Shown piece by piece: positions 1-8,093 of a DNA stretch of 64,000 bases. Each line of letters opens with the position of its first letter. The first letter of the stretch is position 1. The stretch comes from Tepidiforma thermophila (GTDB lineage Bacteria; Chloroflexota; Dehalococcoidia; Tepidiformales; Tepidiformaceae). Made by a program: the position numbers and the translations under genes. Below the pieces are notes generated by a model. The model saw only the letters and a list, made by a program, of their open reading frames with translations. It was not told the DNA's origin and searched no databases. The stretch spans positions 1,488,001 through 1,552,000 of the forward strand of contig NZ_PDJQ01000001.1 of NCBI RefSeq assembly GCF_002563855.1. The letters run 5' to 3'.

Positions 1-2
1 TG

Positions 3-575
3 GAAGCCGTCGCCCGCGAGTGGTCCGCGCCGCCTGCCTTTGTCATGCTCGGGCTCCCTCGCGATGACGTACCCCCGCCCTGGGCAGCCGTTACCTGGTA
101 CGAGGTCGTCGAAGCCCTCGAAGGCGACCCCGACCCCATCGCAGCCCAGTTCCGCCAGTTCATCCTCGAAGACATCCTGGGCCTCGGCGAAGTCCCCCTC
201 GATGAGGCGCTCACCACGAATCGCCTCCACGCCCTCATCGGTGCCGCCCTCCGCATGCGCTTCGGCCCCGCCGTCCGCTACGTGGCGAGCGCCTCCCGGC
301 CAGTCGGCGGCCACTACCGCTACTTCGGGACCACCTTCGCCCTCCCCGGCGGCGACATGACCTGCTGGGTTGGGCTGGTCAATGAAACGGTCCCCCTCGG
401 CGAGCACTACCACCTCATGCTCGCCAGCAAAGACCGCCCCCTGCTCTTCCCGGTCCAGCAGCCCCGCGCCACCGGCGACTGGAAGTGGCCCTACTGGACC
501 GGCGCAGGGCGAGTCGTCCGCCCCATCACCGGTGTCCAGGTCGAGGGCCTCCTCGAGCGGCTCGGCGCCCCCTGA
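3..575 (+). CDS. Hypothetical protein, 5' end outside window
   Basis: The reading frame is open from the first bases of the window, so the start codon lies upstream; an internal ATG at 45 is not favoured because coding-like sequence precedes it. The visible 190 residues have no signal peptide or membrane segment. They are rich in Trp, Tyr and Pro near the end and contain a Gly-Gly-His-Tyr-Arg-Tyr stretch followed by alternating hydrophobic strands, which suggests a compact alpha/beta soluble domain. I do not recognise the family. It is convergent with the acyl-CoA dehydrogenase gene, 9 bp away. A nuclease-like fold was considered but no catalytic motif is visible. Confidence 0.7.
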   Translation, partial: EAVAREWSAPPAFVMLGLPRDDVPPPWAAVTWYEVVEALEGDPDPIAAQFRQFILEDILGLGEVPLDEALTTNRLHALIGAALRMRFGPAVRYVASASRPVGGHYRYFGTTFALPGGDMTCWVGLVNETVPLGEHYHLMLASKDRPLLFPVQQPRATGDWKWPYWTGAGRVVRPITGVQVEGLLERLGAP

Positions 576-584
576 TCGGGCAGG

Positions 585-1817
585 CTACAGCAGGTCACCC
601 CCGCAGGCCGGTGCCGTCGTCCCGTGCTCGCGGTACGCCTTGATCACGTTCCGCCCCGTCGTCCAGCGGTGCACCTCGTCCGGCCCGTCGACCAGCCGCT
701 GCGAGCGGATCGACGTATACCAGCGTGCCAGCGGCGTATCGAGGCTGTACCCGAGCGCCCCATGCAGCTGGATCGCCGTGTCGACCACCTTGTGCACCAT
801 ATTCGCCAGGAACACCTTGGCGATGCCGTTCTCGTGCCGGATGTCCAGCCCCTTCTCCGCCTTGTAGGCGATGTGGAGGAGCATCAGCCGCGCGATGTAC
901 AGCTCGCTCGCGCAATCCGCCAGCATCCACTGCACCCCCTGCCGGTCGGCCAGCAGCCGCCCAAACGTTTCGCGCTGGGTCACGTGCGCCACCGCCATGT
1001 CGAGCGCGCGCTGCGCCATCGCCACGTTGTGCATCCCGTGGCGGAGCCGCCCGTACGCCAGCCGGTGCTGCCCCATAGTAAAGCCGTTCCCTTGCCCGCC
1101 GAGCAGGTTCTCATGCGGCACCACGAGGTTTTCGATCTTCACTTCGGCGTGCCCGCCGCCGAGGATGTGCGTCAGTGGACCCTCGACCGCCATCGTCGGG
1201 ATGTCGCGGATGATCCGGTAGCCCGGGTTCGGCAGCTCCACGATGAATGTGCTGAACTGCTGATGCCGCGGCGCATCCGGGTCCGTCTTCGCCATCACCA
1301 CCGCGATGTCGGCCACGCTCGCCGCGCTCGAAAACCACTTTTCGCCGTTAAGAATCCAGTTGTCGCCGTCGCGGACGGCGGTCGTCTTCATCCCGGTCGC
1401 ATCGGAACCGGCCGCCCGCTCCGTCATCGAATAACACACCCGCTTCTCACCGTTCAGCAGCGGCTTCAGGAACTTCTCCTTCTGGTAGTCCGTGCCGTAG
1501 GTGAGGATGGTCAGCATCGTCGCGTCATCGGGACCCTGCGTGTTCAGCGCCAGCGCGCCAAGGTAGCTCTCGCCAAGCTCCATCTGCACCAGCGCGTTCG
1601 CCAGCGGCCCCAGCCCCATCCCGCCCCACTCCTTCGGGATGAATGGGCACCACAACCCCTGAGCCCGCGCTTTCTGGCGCAGCTCCGCCAGCACCTCCTT
1701 ATATGGCTCCCCATCGAGGAGCCGCTTCTCCGCAGGGATGCACTCGCTGTGCACGAACTCCCGCACCTTCTGGCGGATCGCCTTGGCGTCTTCTGGTATC
1801 TCGAAATCAACGGCCAT
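585..1817 (-). CDS. Acyl-CoA dehydrogenase family protein
   Basis: Soluble 410-residue flavoprotein predicted to oxidise an acyl-CoA thioester to the enoyl-CoA using FAD, passing electrons to ETF. The length and three-part layout (helical N-domain, central beta domain, helical C-domain) fit the family. The central signature MTERAAGSDATGM followed by NGEKWF lies around residues 130-160. The C-terminal GPDEVHR motif (about residue 377) is that of the ACAD10/11-like branch. The ATG at 1817 precedes MAVDFEIPEDAK, a typical N-terminus. The SDR gene lies upstream on the same strand with a 107-bp gap holding its own likely promoter. The substrate cannot be told from sequence. Confidence 0.9.
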   Translation of the reverse strand: MAVDFEIPEDAKAIRQKVREFVHSECIPAEKRLLDGEPYKEVLAELRQKARAQGLWCPFIPKEWGGMGLGPLANALVQMELGESYLGALALNTQGPDDATMLTILTYGTDYQKEKFLKPLLNGEKRVCYSMTERAAGSDATGMKTTAVRDGDNWILNGEKWFSSAASVADIAVVMAKTDPDAPRHQQFSTFIVELPNPGYRIIRDIPTMAVEGPLTHILGGGHAEVKIENLVVPHENLLGGQGNGFTMGQHRLAYGRLRHGMHNVAMAQRALDMAVAHVTQRETFGRLLADRQGVQWMLADCASELYIARLMLLHIAYKAEKGLDIRHENGIAKVFLANMVHKVVDTAIQLHGALGYSLDTPLARWYTSIRSQRLVDGPDEVHRWTTGRNVIKAYREHGTTAPACGGDLL

Positions 1818-1888
1818 CGCGCTGCACCTGCCCCCTTAGTCGTTCGGTCGCCGGGGAGCGGTCAGCCGCGGCCCGGCAAAGCCCGCCC

Positions 1889-1894
1889 ATCATA
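1889..1894 (-). promoter_or_regulatory. Candidate -10 box for the acyl-CoA dehydrogenase gene
   Basis: Read on the minus strand the hexamer is TATGAT, one mismatch from TATAAT, in an otherwise G+C-rich gap. It predicts a start of transcription near 1882 and a leader of about 65 nt. No good -35 is visible. Confidence 0.4.
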
Positions 1895-1924
1895 ACCGCT
1901 CCGCCACGCCGCCGCCGGGCAGCC

Positions 1925-2689
1925 CTAGATTCCGCTCCCGCCTGAAACGACCAGCAGCGACCCCGTCGTGTAGCTCGATGCGTCCGAAGCAAGGTAGAGC
2001 GCGGCCCCCACAATCTCGTGCGGCTCGCCCCCGCGCTGGAGCGGGATCGACGTCCGCGCCCGCTCCTTGAACGCCTCCATATCCCACGCCTTCGAAATAT
2101 CCGTCAGGAACGGCCCCGGAACGATGCAGTTCACCCGCACCTTCGGCGCAAACGCCCGCGCGAACCCAACCGTCATCGCGTTCAGCCCGGCCTTCGCCGC
2201 TGCATACGGGATCACGTCCGCCGTCGGGTGGAGCGAGGCCGTGCTCGATACCATGATGATCGAGCCGCCGTTCCCCTCGGCCATCCGTGTCCCCACCAGC
2301 GCCGTCAGGCGGAACGGCCCCTTCAGGTTCACGTCGAGCACCTTGTCATAAAGCGCTTCGGTCACGTTCGCCACGTGGTCGTAAATCGGCGACATCCCCG
2401 CATTGTTGACCAGCACGTCCACCCGTCCGAACTCGTCATAGGCAACCTGCGCCAGCCGCTCCACCTGCTGCCATTCACCAACGTGGCAGGCCACGGGAAG
2501 CGCCCGCCGGCCCGTCTCCCGCGTGACCTCTTCCGCCAGCCGCTCGCAGGCCTCCAGCTTCCGGCTCGCGATGACCACATCCGCACCGGCATGCGCAAAT
2601 GCCAGTACCATCTCCCGCCCGAGCCCCCGGCTCCCGCCGGTCACCAGCGCAACCTTTCCTTCCAGGCTGAACAGCTTCGCAATATCCAC
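1925..2689 (-). CDS. SDR family NAD(P)-dependent oxidoreductase
   Basis: Classical short-chain dehydrogenase/reductase of 254 residues. The cofactor-binding TGGSRGLG motif is at about residues 17-24, the NNAG motif near residue 92, and the catalytic Ser with YAAAK (Tyr-x3-Lys) near residues 150-165. It starts with GTG at 2689, preceded by GGAGG about 10 nt upstream, giving the usual N-terminus ahead of the Rossmann fold. It may act as a 3-hydroxyacyl-CoA or 3-oxoacyl-ACP reductase alongside the neighbouring acyl-CoA dehydrogenase, but the substrate is inference. Confidence 0.88.
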   Translation of the reverse strand: MDIAKLFSLEGKVALVTGGSRGLGREMVLAFAHAGADVVIASRKLEACERLAEEVTRETGRRALPVACHVGEWQQVERLAQVAYDEFGRVDVLVNNAGMSPIYDHVANVTEALYDKVLDVNLKGPFRLTALVGTRMAEGNGGSIIMVSSTASLHPTADVIPYAAAKAGLNAMTVGFARAFAPKVRVNCIVPGPFLTDISKAWDMEAFKERARTSIPLQRGGEPHEIVGAALYLASDASSYTTGSLLVVSGGSGI

Positions 2690-2845
2690 TGGCTCTGCTC
2701 CCTCCGCAGCAAAACGGTTTGCCGCGCAAGCCTACCGCATTCGCGCCCGGCCGCTCCCGTCGCAATCGCCACAAGACCGGCCAGTGGGTACCCTTAGCAG
2801 CGGAAGGGCCAACTCCTCCTCACACTCTCCCCGCGGAACGAAGAC

Positions 2846-4339
2846 ATGGCCAAAGTCGGCATCATGGAAACGGCCATCCGCGATGGCCACCAGTCGCTCC
2901 TCGCGACCCGCATGCGCACCGAGGACATGATCCCCGTCCTCGAGCTCATGGACTCCATCGGCTACCACTCCATCGAATGCTGGGGCGGCGCCACCTTCGA
3001 TACCTGCCTCCGCTTCCTGAAAGAGGACCCGTGGGAGCGTCTCCGCGAAATCAAGAAGCGGCTCAAGAAAACGCCCACCCAGATGCTGCTCCGCGGCCAA
3101 AACGCCGTCGGCTACCGCCACTACGCCGATGACGTCATCTACGAGTTCTGCGACCGGGCCGTCCAGAACGGCATGGACATCTTCCGCATCTTCGACGCCC
3201 TGAACGACACCCGGAACCTCGAAACCGCCTTCCGCGCCGTCAAGAAGGCCGGCGGCCACGTCCAGGGCGCCATCTGCTACACCACCTCGCCCGTCCATAC
3301 CGTCGAGTCCTTCGCAAAACTCGCCGACGAGATGATCGAAATGGGCGCCGACTCGATCGCCATCAAGGATATGGCCGGCCTCCTCACGCCCATGATGGCC
3401 AAAGCCCTCGTCGAGCGGATTCGGCAGAACCACCCCGACATCCTCATCCAGATGCACTGCCACGATACGGGCGGCTTCTCCGAAATGGCCTACCTCATGG
3501 GCGTACAGGCCGGGGCCAACGTCATCGACTGCGCCATCTCCCCACTCGCCGGCGGCACCAGCCAGCCCGCGACCGAAACGCTCGTCGCTGCCCTCGCCGA
3601 AGACCCGGAGCACGCCACCGGCCTCGATATGGAGAAGCTCCGCCAGCTCGCTGATTACTTCCGCGGCGTCCGCAAGAAGTACTGGAAGTTCGAGTCCGGC
3701 CTGCTTGGTGTCGACGCCGGCGTTATCTCCCACCAGGTCCCGGGCGGCATGATCTCCAACCTTGTCGGCCAGCTGCGCGAACAGGGCGCCGAGCACAAGC
3801 TCCCCGAAGTCCTCGAGGAAAACGCCCGCGTCCGCGCCGATCTCGGCTACCCGCCCCTGGTCACCCCCAGCTCGCAGATTGTCGGCACCCAGGCAGTCCT
3901 CAACGTCCTCACCGGCAAGCGCTACGCCACCGTCACCCGCGAGACCCGCAACCTCGCAAAGGGCATGTACGGCCGCACCACTGTGCCGATCGCGCCCGAC
4001 GTCCTCAAGCAGATCCTTGGCGACGAGCAGCCCATCGACCACCGGCCGGCTGACGACCTTGAGCCCGAGATGGAAAAGGCGAAGGCCGAAATCGCCGACC
4101 TCGCCGAAAGCATCGAAGACGTGCTCAGCTACGTCATGTTCCCCCAGGTTGCACGCGAATTCTTCCAGTGGCGGAAAGAGGGCGGCGGCCCCGAGCGCGA
4201 ACTCGTCGCTGCCGTCGTCGGCGCCATGACCATCTCCGAGAAGAAGCAGCAGGCCGCGTCCGCGTCCGCGCCTGTCATCGTCCCCAACGGCGACACCAGC
4301 AACTGGCGCTCCTTCGGGCGCCTCCGCCAGATGCGCTAA
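2846..4339 (+). CDS. Biotin-dependent carboxyltransferase subunit (oxaloacetate decarboxylase alpha / pyruvate carboxylase B / transcarboxylase 5S type)
   Basis: A 497-residue carboxyltransferase that moves carboxylate between carboxybiotin and a 2-oxo acid (pyruvate/oxaloacetate). The N-terminal TIM barrel carries RDGHQSL (metal/substrate loop, residues 12-18), the carbamylated-lysine region IAIKDMAGLL, and the metal-binding HCHDTGG. A C-terminal helical domain follows (about residues 300-470). The biotinyl domain found in single-chain homologues is absent; the next gene supplies it 13 bp downstream. No biotin carboxylase or membrane beta subunit lies in the window, so pyruvate carboxylase, transcarboxylase and decarboxylase roles cannot be separated. 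The start ATG at 2846 has only a weak Shine-Dalgarno. Confidence 0.88.
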   Translation: MAKVGIMETAIRDGHQSLLATRMRTEDMIPVLELMDSIGYHSIECWGGATFDTCLRFLKEDPWERLREIKKRLKKTPTQMLLRGQNAVGYRHYADDVIYEFCDRAVQNGMDIFRIFDALNDTRNLETAFRAVKKAGGHVQGAICYTTSPVHTVESFAKLADEMIEMGADSIAIKDMAGLLTPMMAKALVERIRQNHPDILIQMHCHDTGGFSEMAYLMGVQAGANVIDCAISPLAGGTSQPATETLVAALAEDPEHATGLDMEKLRQLADYFRGVRKKYWKFESGLLGVDAGVISHQVPGGMISNLVGQLREQGAEHKLPEVLEENARVRADLGYPPLVTPSSQIVGTQAVLNVLTGKRYATVTRETRNLAKGMYGRTTVPIAPDVLKQILGDEQPIDHRPADDLEPEMEKAKAEIADLAESIEDVLSYVMFPQVAREFFQWRKEGGGPERELVAAVVGAMTISEKKQQAASASAPVIVPNGDTSNWRSFGRLRQMR

Positions 4340-4352
4340 GGAGGAACCGCCA

Positions 4353-4871
4353 ATGGCCAAGGTCACCATCGGAGGCCGCACCTACGAGGTTGAAGTCCGC
4401 GGCGACCGTGTCATCGTCGACGGCCATGAATACCCGGTGACGGTCCGCGAAGACGCCGGGTACCTCACCGTCACTGCCGGCACCGTCCCGTATCGCGTCC
4501 AGCTTCCCCCGCCCGACCAGCGCCAGAGCGGTATGGAGGTCCAGGTCGATTACCGGCCCTTCAAGGTTGAATGGGAAGGCCGCCTCGGCGGTGGCCCCGC
4601 GCCCCGCGAGCGGGCCGCAGCGTCGGCCGCCGCTGGCGGCGGTGCGAAAGCTGCAGTCAAAGGCGCCGTCACGGCCCAGATCAGCGGCAAGGTCGTCCGT
4701 ATCAATGTGAAGCCCGGCCAGGTCGTCGCGAGGGGCGATGTCCTCCTTATCCTCGAAGCCATGAAGATGGAGAACGAAATCAAAGCGCCGGCCGACGGCA
4801 CCGTCAAAGAGGTCCCCGTTTCCGAAGGCGCCCGCGTCACCGAGGGCGACGTCCTGGTCGTCATCGAGTAG
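4353..4871 (+). CDS. Biotin carboxyl carrier protein
   Basis: Carrier of 172 residues for the upstream carboxyltransferase. Residues 1-75 form a small beta-rich domain, residues 80-102 an Ala/Gly linker, and residues 103-172 a biotinyl/lipoyl fold with EAMKMEN, in which Lys138 is the biotinylation site. An AAGGAGG-type ribosome-binding site sits just before the ATG, and the 13-bp gap from the previous gene indicates one operon. A hairpin follows the stop codon. The N-terminal domain beyond the minimal biotinyl fold resembles the extension seen in other two-subunit carboxylases; its role is not evident. Confidence 0.92.
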   Translation: MAKVTIGGRTYEVEVRGDRVIVDGHEYPVTVREDAGYLTVTAGTVPYRVQLPPPDQRQSGMEVQVDYRPFKVEWEGRLGGGPAPRERAAASAAAGGGAKAAVKGAVTAQISGKVVRINVKPGQVVARGDVLLILEAMKMENEIKAPADGTVKEVPVSEGARVTEGDVLVVIE

Positions 4872-4897
4872 CGCAATCCTGCACCGGCAAAACAGCA

Positions 4898-4931
4898 CCG
4901 GAGGGGCCGCGCATCGTCGTGGCCCCTCCGG
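4898..4931 (+). terminator. Terminator-like hairpin after the carrier gene
   Basis: Perfect 11-bp inverted repeat, CCGGAGGGGCC (4898-4908) and GGCCCCTCCGG (4921-4931), with a 12-nt loop and no T-run after it. It could end the carboxylase operon ahead of the tRNA, perhaps with help from Rho. Confidence 0.5.
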
Positions 4932-4942
4932 CGTTCCGGCCT

Positions 4943-4948
4943 GATAAT
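4943..4948 (+). promoter_or_regulatory. Candidate -10 box for tRNA-Lys
   Basis: GATAAT, one mismatch from consensus, ends 6 nt before the mature 5' end of the tRNA at 4955. Transcription may therefore start at or next to the first tRNA base, with little or no 5' leader to process. Confidence 0.45.
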
Positions 4949-4954
4949 GACTCT

Positions 4955-5029
4955 GGGCCCGTAGCTCAGCGGTAGAGCAGTGGACTTTTAATCCATTGGT
5001 CGAGAGTTCGAATCTCTCCGGGCCTACCA
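4955..5029 (+). tRNA. tRNA-Lys (anticodon TTT)
   Basis: Full cloverleaf: acceptor GGGCCCG pairs with CGGGCCT (first pair G-U), D arm GCTC/GAGC, anticodon stem GTGGA/TCCAT around the loop CTTTTAA (anticodon TTT), and T arm GAGAG-TTCGAAT-CTCTC. Discriminator A and an encoded CCA end the gene at 5029. It reads AAA/AAG. Confidence 0.97.
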
Positions 5030-5053
5030 GTGAGCAGCTGCCCTCCGGCCTGC

Positions 5054-6766
5054 CTACACCTCCTTCCCCTGTCCCTTGAGCCAGCGCTCCGCGCTTGCCG
5101 CGGTCTCGAAGCCGGCGAACTGCTCCAGCAACGCCTGCAGGATTTCGTCCCGTGCATCCCCGGCCTCGGGCGCCGAACCCCGCTGCGAGAAGTCCAGCTG
5201 GTCCAGCACCGCTAGCTTCCGCTTCAGCACGAACCACACAACTTCGTCGAACGTCCCCGGCGCCGAGACGTAGTACACGTTCACCATCCGGTTCTGGCCG
5301 ATCCGGTAGGCCCGGTCCTCCGCCTGCAGGTGGTTCGCCGGCACCCAGTCGAGGTCGTTGAAGAACACCTGCGTCGCCGCCGTCAGCGTAATGCCCGTCC
5401 CCGCCGCCAGGATGTTCCCGATGAACACCCGCACCTCCGGGTCGTTCTGGAACCGGTCAACCGCCTCCTGCCGCGCCTTCTGCGACGTGTCGCCCGTCAG
5501 CCGCACCGCAGCCGGCCCGAACTCGGCCTGCAGCGCGTCCGCTACCGCGTTGAACCCGGTGAAGACAATCGCCTTCTCGCCCTGCTCCAGGGCATCCCGG
5601 ACGAGCCTGGCCGTATGCTTCGCCTTGTCCTTCGCCACGGCGTGCCGCAGCTTCGTCATCACCGGCAGCAGTTCGTTCCAGCGGACGTTCCCGTGGTACT
5701 TCTGGCGCTGCTGCTGCGCCAGCCCAACGAACTGCTGCTCCAGGTCGCGGTACTTGTTCGGGTCGAGCGGGACCGGCACCTCGCTCCGCAGCTTCGGCGG
5801 CAGGTCGAGCACATCCTCCTTCCGCCGCGCCAGGATCGAACCCTCCGTCCGCGCCTTCAGCTCATCCAGGTTCGAAGCCCCGCTGAAATCCCAGCCGTAC
5901 CCGTCCCACTTCCCGTCGCAGTACCGCCTCCCGAACTCGATGTAGCTCACGCTGAGCGGGTGGTCGATCGCCCGCAGCAGGTTGAACAGCTCAATCGGCC
6001 GGTTCATCACCGGCGTGCCGGTCAACAGGTAGCAGTCCTCAATCCGCTCCGCGATCGCCAGCGCCGCCTTCGAGCGCGCCGCCGTCGCGTTCTTGATGTA
6101 GTGCGCCTCGTCGAAGATCACCCCCGACCACAGGTTCGCCACAATCTCCGGCCGCTTCCGCGCCAGGAGGTCGTAGTTGATGATTGTCCACCGCGCCGGG
6201 ATCACCGGGTCGGGCCCGTTGATAATCCGCACCTCCGCATCCGGGTACACCATCTGGATCTCGCGGCGCCAGTTGAGCTTCAGCGAAGCCGGGCAGACGA
6301 CCAGCAAGTTCCCGTCGGGCCGCCGCTCACCCAGTGCGATGATCGCCTGGCGCGTCTTCCCCAGGCCCATGTCGTCCGCGAGGATCGCCCCCCGCGACGA
6401 AGCAAGGAACCGAACCCCCTCCCGCTGGTGCGGGAAGAGCTCGGGGAACTTCACGATGATCTCCTCGGCATCCACCTGCCGGATCGCCGAGATGCCCACC
6501 AGCGACGCCAGCGCGCTCACGTCGGCCCCGGCCGCCTCCAGCGCCCGGTAGGCGTCTGGCGCCTTCCGCAGCGGGATCGTCCACTGCTGGTTCCGCCAGT
6601 CGTACCGCGCCACCTTCAGCGACCGCATCGCCTGGACCAGCGGCTTTACCTTCGGGACGAAAAGCGCAATGTCGTTCCGGCGAAGCCGGGCCCCCACCAC
6701 CGGCCGCTCTGCCGGCGCGGCGGCCTCGCTGCCGGCAGCTTCATTGGTCGTCTGCTCATCTGCCAT
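5054..6766 (-). CDS. SNF2/SMARCAL1-like DEAH-box ATPase
   Basis: Superfamily 2 ATPase of 570 residues. The first ~100 residues contain a HARP-like segment (VPKVKPLVQAMRSL then DWRNQQWTIPL), as in SMARCAL1 annealing helicases. Motif I DDMGLGKT is at 131-138, the DEAH box at 219-222, and the second RecA lobe ends with motif VI, EDRAYRIGQ. This predicts DNA translocation or fork remodelling on double-stranded DNA rather than classical unwinding. I chose the ATG at 6766 over an upstream in-frame codon at 6847 because GGAGG precedes it and the extra 27 residues are low-complexity Arg/Ser. It lies between two tRNA genes, beside an ADP-ribosylglycohydrolase. Confidence 0.88.
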   Translation of the reverse strand: MADEQTTNEAAGSEAAAPAERPVVGARLRRNDIALFVPKVKPLVQAMRSLKVARYDWRNQQWTIPLRKAPDAYRALEAAGADVSALASLVGISAIRQVDAEEIIVKFPELFPHQREGVRFLASSRGAILADDMGLGKTRQAIIALGERRPDGNLLVVCPASLKLNWRREIQMVYPDAEVRIINGPDPVIPARWTIINYDLLARKRPEIVANLWSGVIFDEAHYIKNATAARSKAALAIAERIEDCYLLTGTPVMNRPIELFNLLRAIDHPLSVSYIEFGRRYCDGKWDGYGWDFSGASNLDELKARTEGSILARRKEDVLDLPPKLRSEVPVPLDPNKYRDLEQQFVGLAQQQRQKYHGNVRWNELLPVMTKLRHAVAKDKAKHTARLVRDALEQGEKAIVFTGFNAVADALQAEFGPAAVRLTGDTSQKARQEAVDRFQNDPEVRVFIGNILAAGTGITLTAATQVFFNDLDWVPANHLQAEDRAYRIGQNRMVNVYYVSAPGTFDEVVWFVLKRKLAVLDQLDFSQRGSAPEAGDARDEILQALLEQFAGFETAASAERWLKGQGKEV

Positions 6767-6895
6767 CTGCGAACACCTCCGCGAGGATCTGGCCGCCCGC
6801 GCCGCGGTGCCACCCACCGGCGAACGACCGCGACGAGTGTGCGACATTGCCGCGACATCTCATGTCGTATCCGCCCCGGGTGTACGAACTCCCGA

Positions 6896-7816
6896 CTACC
6901 TGCCACCGTTCTGCGCCACCGCCGCCGCCAGCAGGTCATCCGCGAGCCGTTCGATGACGTCGCGCAACGCCAGCTGTTCTCTCCAGCGCCCCGGGATACT
7001 GTCCACGCCCCAGTACGCCCCAGCAAGCTGCCCCGTAATCGCCGCCGTCGTGTCAGCATCGTCGCCGAGGTTCACCGCCCGCAGGATCGCCTCCTCGAAC
7101 GAATCCGCGCCGGCGAAGGCCCACAGCGCCGCCTCCAGGCTCTCGACCACGTAGCCGCTCCCCCGGACCTCGGCCTCTGACTTGCTCAGGTAGCCGCCCC
7201 GGGCGATGGCCGCAATCGCCGGCTCCCCGGCAAACTCCTCGGCATCGCCCAGCAGCACGGCATCCTTCGGCGCCCCGGAGAGGGCGCGGCAGAGCATCCG
7301 CGCGAAAAGCCGGCACGCATCGATGCACTCCGCAGCGCCGTGCGTCGTCCGCGAACTCTCCGCTGCCAGCCGCTCGGCCTCGCGCGCGTCCGGATACCCG
7401 AAGAGCACCGCCGGCGCCAGCCGCATGAGCGAGCCGTTCCCCGCCGTTTGCGGGTCCGCGCTCCCCGCGAACGGGTCGCCCGTCGCTTCGAACCGCCGCA
7501 GCGCCGCACGCACCGTCAACCCAATGTCGAAGCAGCGCCCGTTGCTCGCGAGGTAGCCGCTATCCCGCCAGCGGCAGTACCGCCGCATCTGGTCGGCCGC
7601 GTCGAAGCCGCGGCAGCTCACCAGGCTCTCGGCCAGGCAGAGCGCCATCGACGTGTCGTCGGTCCACTCCCCCGGCTTCAGCCCGAACGGCCCGCCGCCG
7701 ACCATGTCGCGCACCGGCGCAAAGCTGCCGCGCGGCCGGAACTCCACCGTCGTCCCTACCGCATCGCCCGCTGCCAGCCCCAGCATCACCCCGCGGTAGC
7801 GGCTCTGTAGCTCCAT
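6896..7816 (-). CDS. ADP-ribosylglycohydrolase family protein
   Basis: DraG/ARH-type hydrolase of 306 residues that removes ADP-ribose from proteins or small molecules using two Mg ions. The metal ligands are visible as DDTSMAL (about residues 53-59) and the C-terminal GDDADTTA; the N-terminal RGVMLGLAAGDAVG motif is typical. The ATG at 7816 is preceded by AGGAGGG at good spacing, which rules out an upstream in-frame start at 7939. The gene ends 129 bp before the SNF2 gene on the same strand. The target is unknown; a stress or NAD-linked role is inference. Confidence 0.9.
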   Translation of the reverse strand: MELQSRYRGVMLGLAAGDAVGTTVEFRPRGSFAPVRDMVGGGPFGLKPGEWTDDTSMALCLAESLVSCRGFDAADQMRRYCRWRDSGYLASNGRCFDIGLTVRAALRRFEATGDPFAGSADPQTAGNGSLMRLAPAVLFGYPDAREAERLAAESSRTTHGAAECIDACRLFARMLCRALSGAPKDAVLLGDAEEFAGEPAIAAIARGGYLSKSEAEVRGSGYVVESLEAALWAFAGADSFEEAILRAVNLGDDADTTAAITGQLAGAYWGVDSIPGRWREQLALRDVIERLADDLLAAAVAQNGGR

Positions 7817-7961
7817 CGTTGCGCCCTCCTGTTGCCACGCGTCGCCGGCCCGGCCGGCCTCACGCAGCTCCCAGCATAGCCGCCTCCGCCCCCCGCGCGG
7901 CTCCCCGGGTGCAGCGCCAAGCGTGACGATTTGCGACACTACGAGTGTCAGGCGCGGTCAG

Positions 7962-8036
7962 GCCCCCGTAGCTCAGCGGATAGAGCAGTGGTTTCCTAAA
8001 CCATGTGCGCAGGTTCGATTCCTGCCGGGGGTACCA
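7962..8036 (+). tRNA. tRNA-Arg (anticodon CCT)
   Basis: Acceptor GCCCCCG pairs with CGGGGGT (terminal G-U). The D arm is GCTC/GAGC, the anticodon stem GTGGT/ACCAT around TTCCTAA (anticodon CCT at 7995-7997, reading AGG), and the T arm GCAGG-TTCGATT-CCTGC. Discriminator A and an encoded CCA complete the gene. Confidence 0.97.
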
Positions 8037-8093
8037 CTACCTTCGCACCTCCTCCCCGCGCTACCATCCTCCCACCATCCCGGAGGTGGCGCC

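Noticed and set aside
2732-4381. 549-residue minus-strand frame over the carboxyltransferase gene
   Set aside because: Antisense shadow; the plus-strand protein has complete family signatures.
5330-7180. 616-residue plus-strand open frame over the SNF2 and hydrolase genes
   Set aside because: Arg/His/Pro-rich antisense shadow caused by high G+C; the minus-strand genes have clear motifs.
6853-7948. Short dyads CGACAT-CTC-ATGTCG (6853) and GACACT-ACG-AGTGTC (7934) flanking the hydrolase gene
   Set aside because: Six-base arms with unrelated cores and no consistent position relative to promoters; likely to occur by chance.
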